Shown: in pieces, positions 39,467-49,313 of the stretch
Layout of the letters: each line of letters begins with the position of its first letter
How positions within the stretch are numbered: position 1 is the stretch's first letter
DNA from: Chloroflexota bacterium
Lineage (GTDB): Bacteria > Chloroflexota > Dehalococcoidia > Lucifugimonadales > Lucifugimonadaceae
Reading direction: 5' to 3'
Length of the DNA stretch: 64,000 bases
Assembly: GCA_002717385.1 (NCBI GenBank)
Contig: PBDR01000030.1
Coordinates: 1-64,000, forward strand
Made by a program: the position numbers and the translations under genes
The notes under the pieces: model-generated
Database searches by the model: none
Seen by the model: the letters and a program-made list of their open reading frames with translations, nothing else
Told to the model about the DNA's origin: nothing

Positions 39467-40225
39467 ATGATTTGTGCACTGATGCTTGGTAGAGAAAATA
39501 GTTCTGGGTTTCCTGGTAAAAACACATACCCTCTTTTAGGAAGACCAGTGATGTACTATCCATTAACAGCAGCAATTAATTCAAAACATATTGATAAAGT
39601 TTATGTTTCTACCGATTCGCCAACCATAAAAGGCATAACAAGAGAATACGGATGCGAAGTTATCGATCGGCCACCAGAATTATGTACTGACGAAGCTTTA
39701 GGTGAAGATGCATATGTTCACGGACATAATTATATTAAAGAACTCTTAAAAGAATCCCAGTCAGAACTGGAACTCCTTGTCCTATTAATGTGCAATGCTG
39801 TAACTGTTTCTTCAGAACTTATAGATGAGGGAATTCGAATTCTACTTAGTAGACCTGATCTTGATTCTGCAGTAACCGTATCAAGATATAACATGTGGAG
39901 TCCATTAAGAGCTAGAAAAATTGATGATGCCGGCTTGTTACAACCCTTCGTTCCTTTCGAAACATTCGGAGATCCAGCAACTCTCAATTGTGATCGCGAT
40001 TCACAGGGCGACGTTTATTTTGCTGATATGGGAACTTCGATTGTAAGACCTCATTGCATAGAAAATATTGAAACGGGTTTGCTTCCACAAAAATGGATGG
40101 GAAACAATATATACCCTTTAATACAAACAGGTGGTTTAGACATCGATTACGAATGGCAATTACCTGCTGCTGAACATTGGCTGCGAACGAATGGGCATAC
40201 TGAACCTTTTAAAACCACAGGATGA
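39467..40225 (+). CDS. Acylneuraminate cytidylyltransferase family protein (NeuA-like)
   Basis: ALMLGRENSSGFPGKNTYPLLGRPVMYYPLTAAINSKHIDKVYVSTDSPTI. Confidence 0.88.
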   Translation: MICALMLGRENSSGFPGKNTYPLLGRPVMYYPLTAAINSKHIDKVYVSTDSPTIKGITREYGCEVIDRPPELCTDEALGEDAYVHGHNYIKELLKESQSELELLVLLMCNAVTVSSELIDEGIRILLSRPDLDSAVTVSRYNMWSPLRARKIDDAGLLQPFVPFETFGDPATLNCDRDSQGDVYFADMGTSIVRPHCIENIETGLLPQKWMGNNIYPLIQTGGLDIDYEWQLPAAEHWLRTNGHTEPFKTTG

Positions 40226-40235
40226 TTAATCCATC

Positions 40236-41120
40236 ATGAAAATACTAGTTGCAGGAGGATCAGGATTTATAGGAAGTCATGTAGCAAACATGCTTTCTGA
40301 AACTGGTCATCAAGTTACCATTTTTGACAATACAAGAAGTAAGGAATTACATCAATCTCAATCATTCATTCAGGGGGATATCCTTACATCAAATCTTATG
40401 GAAATCCTCAGTGATCAAGAGATTGTCTACAACTTTGCAGGTTTAGCTAACATAGAAGAATGTTTGGAAAACCCAGTTGAAACTGCGTCAATTAATATCA
40501 TAGGGAACACACGATTACTTGACGCAGCTAGTAAAAACAATTTAAAACGCTTCATATTTGCAAGTACTATTTACGTTTCAGGAAATTCTGGGGGTTATTA
40601 CAGGGTAAGTAAATATGCGAGTGAAATGTATTGCGAAGAATACTTTCAACAAACAGGGTTGCCCTATACAATCTTACGATATGGAACTCTATATGGCCCA
40701 AAAGCTGACAATCGCAATAGTGTTTACAGATACTTAAGTGAAGCATTATTAAATAGAAAAATTGTCTGTTACGCTACTGGAAATGAACTACGTGAATACA
40801 TCCATGTAGATGATGCAAGCAGAGCAAGCATCGATGCGTTGGCAAAAGATTACGAAAATCAAGTAATTCTAATAACTGGACAGCATTCAATGCGTTTTAG
40901 AGATATGCTTGAAATGATTAAAGAAATTGTAGGTCACGATGTTGAAATTGAATATAACCAACCTTCAGATTCTAGTGCCCATTATTCAATCACTCCCTAT
41001 TCATTTAAACCTGCAATTGCTAAAAAATTAATTCAATCCCATTACCTTGACTTGGGGCAAGGTTTGATAGACTGCCTAGAAGAAATACATAGTAATAGAA
41101 AAAAAGAGAATAATTCCTAA
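40236..41120 (+). CDS. NAD-dependent epimerase/dehydratase
   Basis: MKILVAGGSGFIGSHVANMLSETGH; YYRVSKYASEMYCEEY; LRYGTLYGP. Confidence 0.9.
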   Translation: MKILVAGGSGFIGSHVANMLSETGHQVTIFDNTRSKELHQSQSFIQGDILTSNLMEILSDQEIVYNFAGLANIEECLENPVETASINIIGNTRLLDAASKNNLKRFIFASTIYVSGNSGGYYRVSKYASEMYCEEYFQQTGLPYTILRYGTLYGPKADNRNSVYRYLSEALLNRKIVCYATGNELREYIHVDDASRASIDALAKDYENQVILITGQHSMRFRDMLEMIKEIVGHDVEIEYNQPSDSSAHYSITPYSFKPAIAKKLIQSHYLDLGQGLIDCLEEIHSNRKKENNS

Positions 41121-41156
41121 GTATGGGTTCTAATTCGACCCGAAAAGAAAGATCTA

Positions 41157-43007
41157 TTGAATCCTTATTTCTTAATCACATCATCTAGCAATAAAGACAT
41201 ACAACAAGCCCTAAATAAAATAGGGAATCAACCTTTCGATTGGGCATATATTGGTGAAGATGTTAAAAGTGGTCTTTTAATAAACGAGTTAATGCCAACA
41301 TTTTCAAAAAAGCTACATATTGCTGAGATTCTGCAGCAAACGATTAGAGAAATAAAAGAAGATTATGTAGATTATGTAGGACATATCAGCTGTAGAGAAG
41401 ACTCTATGAATTGGTGGTTAAGTTGGTTCTCAGAAAAAAATCCTTTGTTTTCTAAATGTTTCCTTTATCTCAGTCAAACAATGACTGTTATAAAATTATT
41501 GAAAAACCAATCACTTCAAAAAAATCCTCTCCTGCTTATTGTTTCAGAAAATATAGTTCGGAAATGCATCTTTGAAAATCTTACTTCACAGGAAAAATCA
41601 TCAATAAGAGTTTTTGACTCATCAATAAAACCATCTGGAACAAATGTTGCTTTCCAAAATCTAATTAACAAACTAAGGATGTTCTATTTTTTAGGAAGAG
41701 GATTATTTAGAATCTTAATTTCCAAGTATATATTTCATCCAAAAAACAAAATAGATAGCAATACTTATACTACTGTAATTGTAACCTTTATAAGCTCAAA
41801 AAATCTTCGAACAGAAACAAAAGTGTTTGAAGATAATTACTTTCCAAATTTAGCTTCAATTGCTCGCTCTAATGGAAACAAAGTAATCACACTTGGAATT
41901 CCTCTAGCAGGCGTTTCAATAATAAAAATATCAAGATATTTAAGAAAAATATTAGAACCTTTGACCATACCTCATCATTATTTGAACTTCAGCGATATTT
42001 TTAAAGCAAAAAAAAGCATGGATATGTTATGGAAAAATACTAGTAATTTTCCTCTGTTTCATGGGATCAATATGGAACTATTAATTCAACATGACCAATA
42101 CTTAGAAAAACATCATCATAGAAACGCAGAAGCATTTCTTTTTTATGCATTAGTAAAAAGATGGAAAGAATCAGATGTAAAAATTGAAAGAATCATCATG
42201 CCACATGAGGGACATACTTGGGCTAGAGCAATGATTATTGGTATAAAAAAATATATGCCAACTACAAAAATTATTGGCTATCAACATACTTCAATAGGTG
42301 AAACGCAACTAAATTATCTGATATCTCAAAATGAAATTTCAATTGTGCCTATTCCAGACATAACAGTTTCAAGTGGTCCTAAAGCTTACCAAATCTTATC
42401 TGAATCAGGATATTCTCAGTCCCAAATCAAATTAGGTGGAGCTCTGAGATATTCAGATGCTCTGGCTAGAGCAAAATCATCAGTTAGTAATCATAGTAAT
42501 CGACCAATCAATACTATTTTAATAGCTACTTCGATATATCCATCTGAAGCTGCAGAATTACTTATTAAATCAATAAATACTTTCTCAACTAATCAAGAAA
42601 TTACTATGATATACAAACCTCATCCTGCACTTAAATTTAAAAGGATTCTTGAAGAAGCTAATATTAATGCATTACCGTCAAATTTAAAAACAACTGAACA
42701 ATCTTTGCTGGAACTTCTTCCTAACGTAACTGCACTTTTATACACAAGTTCATCAAGTTGTGCAGAAGGTCTCGCAACAAATACGCCATTAATTCATCTT
42801 GTAAGTGAATATGGTTTGGATGAGGATCCACTTGCTTTCATTCCAACAGCAAGAATACCAGTAAGTACTGAAGAACAACTAAGGGAAGCATTTTGTCATA
42901 TACAATCAAATTCATATAAATCAAATCAAACTAATGAAAATACGAATTTAGTATTTCAACTATTGGAAGATATCTCTGATGCAAGCTATACTGTTTTCTT
43001 AGATTAA
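41157..43007 (+). CDS. Surface carbohydrate biosynthesis protein (resembles the TIGR04326 type); TTG start
   Basis: WWLSWFSEKNPLFSKCFLY; IMPHEGHTWARAMIIGIKKYMPTTKIIGYQHT; MIYKPHPAL; YTSSSSCAEGLATNTPLIHL. Confidence 0.65.
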   Translation: MNPYFLITSSSNKDIQQALNKIGNQPFDWAYIGEDVKSGLLINELMPTFSKKLHIAEILQQTIREIKEDYVDYVGHISCREDSMNWWLSWFSEKNPLFSKCFLYLSQTMTVIKLLKNQSLQKNPLLLIVSENIVRKCIFENLTSQEKSSIRVFDSSIKPSGTNVAFQNLINKLRMFYFLGRGLFRILISKYIFHPKNKIDSNTYTTVIVTFISSKNLRTETKVFEDNYFPNLASIARSNGNKVITLGIPLAGVSIIKISRYLRKILEPLTIPHHYLNFSDIFKAKKSMDMLWKNTSNFPLFHGINMELLIQHDQYLEKHHHRNAEAFLFYALVKRWKESDVKIERIIMPHEGHTWARAMIIGIKKYMPTTKIIGYQHTSIGETQLNYLISQNEISIVPIPDITVSSGPKAYQILSESGYSQSQIKLGGALRYSDALARAKSSVSNHSNRPINTILIATSIYPSEAAELLIKSINTFSTNQEITMIYKPHPALKFKRILEEANINALPSNLKTTEQSLLELLPNVTALLYTSSSSCAEGLATNTPLIHLVSEYGLDEDPLAFIPTARIPVSTEEQLREAFCHIQSNSYKSNQTNENTNLVFQLLEDISDASYTVFLD

Positions 43008-43046
43008 CCATCATTATTATCATAAGAAAGCTTACGGACTCATATT

Positions 43047-43814
43047 ATGCAAGTAGTAATTCTCTGTGGCGGTTTTGGCACTAGGCTTGGCGAAGCAACA
43101 GAAACGCGTCCTAAACCTATGATTGAAATCGGCGATTATCCGATTGTGTGGCATATTATGAAAAGTTATTCTCATTTTAATTTTTCTGACTTCATATTGT
43201 GTCTTGGGTACAAAGGTCAAATGATCAAGGATTATTTTTTAAATTACTCACATATAAATAACGACCTGAAATTGGACCTTTCGTCAGGATCAGTAAATAT
43301 TGTTAATACAAATACACCTCTTAATTGGGAAATAACGCTTGCAAATACCGGATTGAATTCAATGACGGGTTCAAGGGTTAAACAAATTGAACACTATATA
43401 GAAGGTCCTGAATTTATGCTTACATATGGTGACGGTGTAACTGACCTAAATATTCAAGAATTAGTAAATTTCCATAGAAGTCACGGTAAAATAGGAACAG
43501 TTACCGCAGTATCTCCTTCTTCTCAATATGGAGAACTTGAGATCAATAATAATCAAGTAGTTTCCTTTCAAGAAAAACCTGATTCTAACTCCTCATTTAT
43601 TTCAGGAGGGTATTTCGTTTTCAATAGAGAGTTTTTTGATTATTTAAGCACTGATGAAAATTGCGTTTTAGAAAAAGAACCACTTGCTAACTTAGCAAAA
43701 GATGGTGAATTAATGGTCTATACTCACAATGGTTTTTGGCAATGCATGGATACTCCACGGGACGTTTCCTATCTGCGAAATCTATGGCAAAACAATCCGG
43801 CATGGAAAAGATAA
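43047..43814 (+). CDS. rfbF: Glucose-1-phosphate cytidylyltransferase
   Basis: MQVVILCGGFGTRLGEATETRPKPMIEIGDYPIVWHIMKSYSHF; MLTYGDGVTDLNI; FWQCMDTPRD. Confidence 0.95.
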   Translation: MQVVILCGGFGTRLGEATETRPKPMIEIGDYPIVWHIMKSYSHFNFSDFILCLGYKGQMIKDYFLNYSHINNDLKLDLSSGSVNIVNTNTPLNWEITLANTGLNSMTGSRVKQIEHYIEGPEFMLTYGDGVTDLNIQELVNFHRSHGKIGTVTAVSPSSQYGELEINNNQVVSFQEKPDSNSSFISGGYFVFNREFFDYLSTDENCVLEKEPLANLAKDGELMVYTHNGFWQCMDTPRDVSYLRNLWQNNPAWKR

Positions 43815-44792
43815 ATGACTAATTACTGGGAAAATCGAAATGTACTTGTAACTGGATGTACTGGCTTTCTGGGTTCATGGCTTTGCGAAGAATTAATAAA
43901 TGCAAAAGCTAATGTTGTAGGAATCATCCGTGACTGGGTTCCAAAGTCTCGATTGCTATCTGAAAATATGACATCTTCTATGACCAGTGTGCGTGCTCCG
44001 ATAGAAGACTTATCCGCTATCGAAAGAACCATCAATGAATACGAAATCGAAACTGTTTTTCATTTAGCCGCCCAGACTATTGTCGGTACTGCAAATCGCG
44101 ATCCAGTCGGAACTTTCGAAACAAACATAAAAGGAACATGGAATCTATTAGAAGCATGCCGCCGAATAGGTTCTGTAAAAAATATCGTAGTAGCTTCAAG
44201 TGATAAAGCGTATGGCATTCAGGAAAATCTCCCCTATGACGAAACAATGAATCTTAATGGCAATTTTCCTTATGACGTATCGAAGGCTTGTACGGATTTA
44301 CTCGCTCAATCGTATTATGCCTCATTCGAACTTCCAGTTTGCATTACTCGATGTGCAAATTTTTATGGAGGAGGGGATCTGAATTTCAATAGGTTGGTAC
44401 CTGGAACAATTATGTCCTTGCTTCGTGGAGAAAATCCTATTATACGCTCAGATGGAAGCTATATTCGAGATTATCTTTATATTAAAGATGCAGCTAGAGC
44501 ATGCATGAAACTTGCTGAAAAAATGGAAACATCTGAGATTAAAGGTGAGGCCTTTAACATTAGTAGTGAAGTCCGATGTAGAGCTGATGAATTAGTTCAT
44601 CACATCACTACAATTATGGGATTAGAAAATCTACAACCAATAATTCAAAATCAAGCTAGTAGAGAAATACCTCATCAATATCTATCATCTAAAAAATCAA
44701 TGGATTTATTGGAATGGAAACCTGCATACTCTCTTGAACAAGGCCTTATCGAGACAATCTATTGGTACGAAAAATTCTATAAGGAGAATTAG
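43815..44792 (+). CDS. rfbG: CDP-glucose 4,6-dehydratase-like extended SDR
   Basis: WENRNVLVTGCTGFLGSWLCEELINAKANVVGIIRD; FHLAAQTIVGTANRDPVGTFETNIKGTWNLLEA; SSDKAYG; adjacent to rfbF. Confidence 0.85.
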   Translation: MTNYWENRNVLVTGCTGFLGSWLCEELINAKANVVGIIRDWVPKSRLLSENMTSSMTSVRAPIEDLSAIERTINEYEIETVFHLAAQTIVGTANRDPVGTFETNIKGTWNLLEACRRIGSVKNIVVASSDKAYGIQENLPYDETMNLNGNFPYDVSKACTDLLAQSYYASFELPVCITRCANFYGGGDLNFNRLVPGTIMSLLRGENPIIRSDGSYIRDYLYIKDAARACMKLAEKMETSEIKGEAFNISSEVRCRADELVHHITTIMGLENLQPIIQNQASREIPHQYLSSKKSMDLLEWKPAYSLEQGLIETIYWYEKFYKEN

Positions 44793-44796
44793 CAAC

Positions 44797-45246
44797 ATGA
44801 TTGAAGGCGTAATCATTACACCTTTAAGGCGTATCCCCGATGAAAGGGGAATGGTGATGCATATGATGAGAAAAACCGATCATCATTTTTCAGAATTTGG
44901 TGAAATCTATTTCTCCACAATATATCCTGGTGTAGTAAAGGGTTGGCATTTACACAAAAAAATGGTTCTGAATTATGCAGTAGTTCACGGGATGATTAAA
45001 CTTGTCTTATATGACGATCGTGAAAATTCTCCAACAAAAAATGAAGTCCAGGAAATATTCTTAGGTGAAGAAAATTATTCTTTGGTTACTATTCCTGCAA
45101 ATGTATGGAACGGTTTCAAAGGAATTGGAACAAAAGATTCTATTGTGGCAAATTGTTCAACTATCCCCCACGACCCAGAAGAAATTGTTCGCATGGATCC
45201 CTTTGAAAATAATATCCCCTACAATTGGAACCTCAAGAACGGATGA
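44797..45246 (+). CDS. dTDP-4-dehydrorhamnose 3,5-epimerase-like (RmlC/cupin) protein; listed ORF starts 44734
   Basis: MIEGVIITPLRRIPDERGMVMHMMR; YPGVVKGWHLHKKM; IPANVWNGFKGI. Confidence 0.85.
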   Translation: MIEGVIITPLRRIPDERGMVMHMMRKTDHHFSEFGEIYFSTIYPGVVKGWHLHKKMVLNYAVVHGMIKLVLYDDRENSPTKNEVQEIFLGEENYSLVTIPANVWNGFKGIGTKDSIVANCSTIPHDPEEIVRMDPFENNIPYNWNLKNG

Positions 45247-45252
45247 AATGAC

Positions 45253-46227
45253 TTGTCAGCGAATCACTCGAAAACGATATTAATAACTGGAGGGCTCGGG
45301 TACCTGGGGGGAAGAATCGCAAATTACATAACTGAAAATGAATCAGAGTACCTACTAAAAATCTCCACCACAAGATCAATCATTAATCAACCAGAATGGT
45401 TGTCAAACGCAGAAATAATCCCCCTAGAGCTTAGTAATGTCGATAAAATAACGAGTTCTCTAGCAGATGTAGAAATTGTAATACATCTGGCAGCAATTAA
45501 TGAAATTGTTTCTGTTGAAAACCCTGAACTCGCTTTTCAGGTTAATACAATAGGAACATATAACTTACTAGAAGGTTGTAGGCGTGCAGGAGTAAAAAAA
45601 TTTATTTATCTATCAACCATTCATGTATACGGTCCTAATGATGGTGAACCTATCACTGAATCATCGATTACAAAACCCATACACCCCTACGCAATAACAC
45701 ATAGAGCAGCCGAAGATATCGTAAACTGGTATCATAATTCGTATGGATTAGAATCACTCGTATTAAGGCTTTCTAATGGCTTTGGGTATCCAATGGATCC
45801 TGATGTAGACAGATGGAGTCTTGTATTCAACGATTTTTGTTATCAGGCAATTAATGATCGTAAAATTCAATTACAGTCAAGTGGCAAACAACACAGGGAC
45901 TTTATAACTATACACGACATATGCAGAGCAATCGCACATTTCCTAAAGTTACATTCTGAGAAATGGGATAATGGGATTTTTAACTTAGGAGGCGAAAACT
46001 CAATGTCAATAATTGATGCAGCTGAACTAGTAAGTAAAGAATATAGCAAACAGTATGGAACTCTTTTAACCATTACAACGGTAAGTGATCAAGGAAAAAC
46101 ATTTCCTAAACCTGTGGTATTTGATATCAGTAAATTGAAGAAAACCGGGTTTACATTACGTAACGATATATCTAATGAAATCCAACAAACTTTTAAAATA
46201 GCAGAATTACGTAAGCAAAATTTTTAG
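45253..46227 (+). CDS. NAD-dependent epimerase/reductase; TTG start
   Basis: KTILITGGLGYLGGRIANYI; STIHVYGPNDGEP; YAITHRAAEDIV. Confidence 0.88.
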   Translation: MSANHSKTILITGGLGYLGGRIANYITENESEYLLKISTTRSIINQPEWLSNAEIIPLELSNVDKITSSLADVEIVIHLAAINEIVSVENPELAFQVNTIGTYNLLEGCRRAGVKKFIYLSTIHVYGPNDGEPITESSITKPIHPYAITHRAAEDIVNWYHNSYGLESLVLRLSNGFGYPMDPDVDRWSLVFNDFCYQAINDRKIQLQSSGKQHRDFITIHDICRAIAHFLKLHSEKWDNGIFNLGGENSMSIIDAAELVSKEYSKQYGTLLTITTVSDQGKTFPKPVVFDISKLKKTGFTLRNDISNEIQQTFKIAELRKQNF

Positions 46228-46230
46228 CAT

Positions 46231-46265
46231 TCTGATGAAATAAAGAAATAGTTGATTTTATCAGA
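46231..46265. terminator. Candidate bidirectional terminator between convergent genes
   Basis: tctgatgaaat / attttatcaga arms (one wobble) between stops at 46227 and 46261. Confidence 0.4.
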
Positions 46266-47634
46266 TTCCCAAGCCGTAATATTCAAATCCACTTTCAGTA
46301 ACAAAATCTCGATCAAGCATATTTCTTCCATCAAAAATTATTGGTGTTTTCATTACTTGAAATAATTTAGACAGATCTTGTTCTTTAAATTGAGGCCAGT
46401 CAGTCAAAATCAAAACACCATTAGAATCCACAGCTGCGTCTATTGGATCACTTGCAAACGAAATTAATTCAGAAGTTCCTATCTGGTTCTTGAATACCGG
46501 CATTGCTAAAGGATCATATAATCGTAATTTCGCATATTCTTCTATCAATTTATTAATTATGTTAATGGCAGGAGAATTTCGAATTTCATCTGTATTAGGT
46601 TTAAACGCCAAACCCCATACAGCAAAACTCATGTCTTTAAGATTTGGTAATGTGTCTTTTATTTGAGATAGATAAACGGTAACTCTGTTATCATTAACTT
46701 TTTGAACCTCTTCCAATATGGAAAAATTAACTCCATTGGTTTTTCCAGAATCAATAAATGAATTCAAATCTTTTGGAAGACACTCCCCTCCATAACCGAT
46801 TCCTGCCTTCAAAAAGTCAGTGCCAATTCTTGGATCAGCCCCTATTGATCTAGATACAGAATCTATATTAGCACCAACTTTTAAGCATAAATCTGAAACC
46901 ATATTTATAAATGAAAGTTTAGTAGCCAAAAAGGAATTAGCAGCATTTTTCGATATTTCAGCGGAACGTGTATCTGTAAAAATCATTAAATCTTGTTCTT
47001 CTTTTCCGATCTTTTGAAATAAAGGCATGTATAAATTAATTATTGTTTCCTTTAAACTCATATCATCTAACCCTACAACAATTCTTTGCGGATTAAAGAA
47101 ATCTTCTATGGCTTTCCCTTCCCGCAAAAATTCAGGTATAACCACAACATCTACAAATTTATCAGCAGATTGAACTTCTTCATTTTCCTTTGGTTGGGAA
47201 AGGATAATGCGAATTTTTTCAGCAGTATTTACGGGGGTTGTACTTTTTTGAATAACAATCTTATAACTTTTTATACTATCTCTTAATTGATATGCTAAAT
47301 TTTCAATTTGTGAAATATCAGCAGAACCATCCTTGTATTCAGGGGTAGCAACACAAATAAACAATATATCTGCTTGATTGACCGCCCAGTTAGAATCTGA
47401 ACTAACAACGAACTTGTCTGATTTCAGATGTTTTTTCAGTAAAGAATCCACTCCATCTTCAAAAAAAGGCACATGTCCTTTAGTTAGAGATTCTACCTTA
47501 CTCCTATCAGAGTCTACACCAATAACATTCCATCCTAAATCTGCAAATCCCAAGGCTGTTGGCAGCCCCACATGGCCTAATCCAAATACGGCAAGCGTCA
47601 TATTGGTTTTATGATTCATATTTATTAATCCCAT
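46261..47634 (-). CDS. UDP-glucose/GDP-mannose dehydrogenase family protein
   Basis: LAVFGLGHVGLPTALGFADLGWNVIGVDSDRSKVESL; GIGYGGECLPKDLNSF; FAVWGLAFKPNTDEIRNSPAINII. Confidence 0.93.
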   Translation of the reverse strand: MGLINMNHKTNMTLAVFGLGHVGLPTALGFADLGWNVIGVDSDRSKVESLTKGHVPFFEDGVDSLLKKHLKSDKFVVSSDSNWAVNQADILFICVATPEYKDGSADISQIENLAYQLRDSIKSYKIVIQKSTTPVNTAEKIRIILSQPKENEEVQSADKFVDVVVIPEFLREGKAIEDFFNPQRIVVGLDDMSLKETIINLYMPLFQKIGKEEQDLMIFTDTRSAEISKNAANSFLATKLSFINMVSDLCLKVGANIDSVSRSIGADPRIGTDFLKAGIGYGGECLPKDLNSFIDSGKTNGVNFSILEEVQKVNDNRVTVYLSQIKDTLPNLKDMSFAVWGLAFKPNTDEIRNSPAINIINKLIEEYAKLRLYDPLAMPVFKNQIGTSELISFASDPIDAAVDSNGVLILTDWPQFKEQDLSKLFQVMKTPIIFDGRNMLDRDFVTESGFEYYGLGI

Positions 47635-47707
47635 ATAGCCATTAATAAACTATCTTTAGAAATTCAATAACCCCGAGCTAAATAATTATCATCTAGAAAA
47701 AAAGCAC

Positions 47708-49282
47708 CTAAGCATCAGGTTCTAATATCACAGCATTAATAGTTTCATTACTAGAAATACATATCCCATCCGTCCAAAGATCATATTCCCATCTATGTCT
47801 TGGACAAATCAAAAACCTCTCTTCTCTGATTTCGCCTTCACTAAGATCTGAACCTTGATGAGGACAATATTTGTCCACAGAATAAAGATTACCACCTGCT
47901 TCTACAACTATGCGATCAGTTCTTTGTTCAAGACCTAATAAATAGTTACACAAATGGTTTACATCTTCAACCTCCATTACTACAAAACCAATAACTAGCG
48001 TTTGATAAACATCAGGTTTTCTATTCATTATTTCCCTAAAGGTTAGCATCATATCTTCCCAAGTTATTCTTCCTGAAACTGCACGAGATAATTGCCAGCC
48101 AGGTACTTTTATCGAATAATAATTTTCATCATAAATCTCTTCAGTCTTTTCTATTTTCTTTGAGAAAAAATCAATTCGAATCCAATCATTTTCAATTTCT
48201 GTAGTTCCAAGATAAAGTGGTCTTGTAATTCGATGATTTAGACTAAAATTCTCAATTTTAGCTTCAAGTATTTGAATAAGGTCAGAAAAAAGCTTGTCTG
48301 GATCTGTAGGAAAATTTTCTTTTTGAAAACGATTGAAATACTCTGCATATTCCTTTGAATATTTATACACATAGTCTTGGAACGATTCGATTCTTTGGCG
48401 TAGATCTAAATCCTTTTTAAAGACTCCAGATTTAACATTAAGCATTTCACCGGGAAGCAATTCATCACATTGGATATTGTCATCTTTAGGATATCGATTC
48501 AAGTATTCCAAAAACTCTGGAGCCCTCGGGAAAGGACTGTCTTCCTGAAAATTGATACCCATAAGATTAGAATCAAGGAAAACCGGAGGTCCTGCAGCCG
48601 CAAGATAATATTGTGGATTTACCTTTGCAATTACTCGAGCAACGTTAGTAAATTTAGAAAATTTTTTACTTCTAGAAATTCTCCTATATTCCTTTTCGTC
48701 ATACTGATAACAAACAGGGTGCCAACTGGCACCTGAAAATTGGCAAGAAAAAACATCAGGTCTGCCCCAACGATCAAGAATCCAAGGTATGCGATCATAT
48801 AACTTGCAATCGTTTATATTTAAAAATGAGCTTTTATCAGATTCAAGTAAGATTCCTGAATCTCTGTTCAGCTCCTGATCATCAACAAAAATAGTTACAG
48901 TGCAACCTTCCAGTGAAATAGATTTGCCATCCTCAAATAGAATGAGGGACTTTGAATTAAAATTTTGTATCCTATCCAATAACTCCGTTCTTCTATATTT
49001 AGGTATAAGAAAAGTTATTTGACTAGTGTCAATATTATTTAAAGTAAACTCATCGAAATGGTCTTTATGCTCATGACTAATGTACAGATAAAATTCTTTG
49101 TCTCTAACTGCAAGTCGATCCTGAACTTCAGAAAGCATATGATGATTTCGCGGGTACTGAAACCAGGAAGAATCAAAGGCACCGAATGGTGATAACCAAG
49201 GGTCCATAATCACTACTGACTTTTCAAGTTCAACCATAAATCCTGCATGACCAAGGGATGTAATTTGCATTAAATACTCCAT
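47708..49282 (-). CDS. MBL-fold + C-terminal Rieske protein, CMAH-like (CMP-N-acetylneuraminate monooxygenase-like); start 49282 or 49270
   Basis: VVIMDPWLSPFGAFDSSW, LYISHEHKDHFDEFTL (HxHxDH), RDSGILLESDKSSFLNINDC; Rieske ligands CPHQG...CPRHRWEYDL. Confidence 0.8.
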   Translation of the reverse strand: MEYLMQITSLGHAGFMVELEKSVVIMDPWLSPFGAFDSSWFQYPRNHHMLSEVQDRLAVRDKEFYLYISHEHKDHFDEFTLNNIDTSQITFLIPKYRRTELLDRIQNFNSKSLILFEDGKSISLEGCTVTIFVDDQELNRDSGILLESDKSSFLNINDCKLYDRIPWILDRWGRPDVFSCQFSGASWHPVCYQYDEKEYRRISRSKKFSKFTNVARVIAKVNPQYYLAAAGPPVFLDSNLMGINFQEDSPFPRAPEFLEYLNRYPKDDNIQCDELLPGEMLNVKSGVFKKDLDLRQRIESFQDYVYKYSKEYAEYFNRFQKENFPTDPDKLFSDLIQILEAKIENFSLNHRITRPLYLGTTEIENDWIRIDFFSKKIEKTEEIYDENYYSIKVPGWQLSRAVSGRITWEDMMLTFREIMNRKPDVYQTLVIGFVVMEVEDVNHLCNYLLGLEQRTDRIVVEAGGNLYSVDKYCPHQGSDLSEGEIREERFLICPRHRWEYDLWTDGICISSNETINAVILEPDA

Positions 49283-49313
49283 AAACTATTATATCTAGTA
49301 TGTGCTTTACTGT

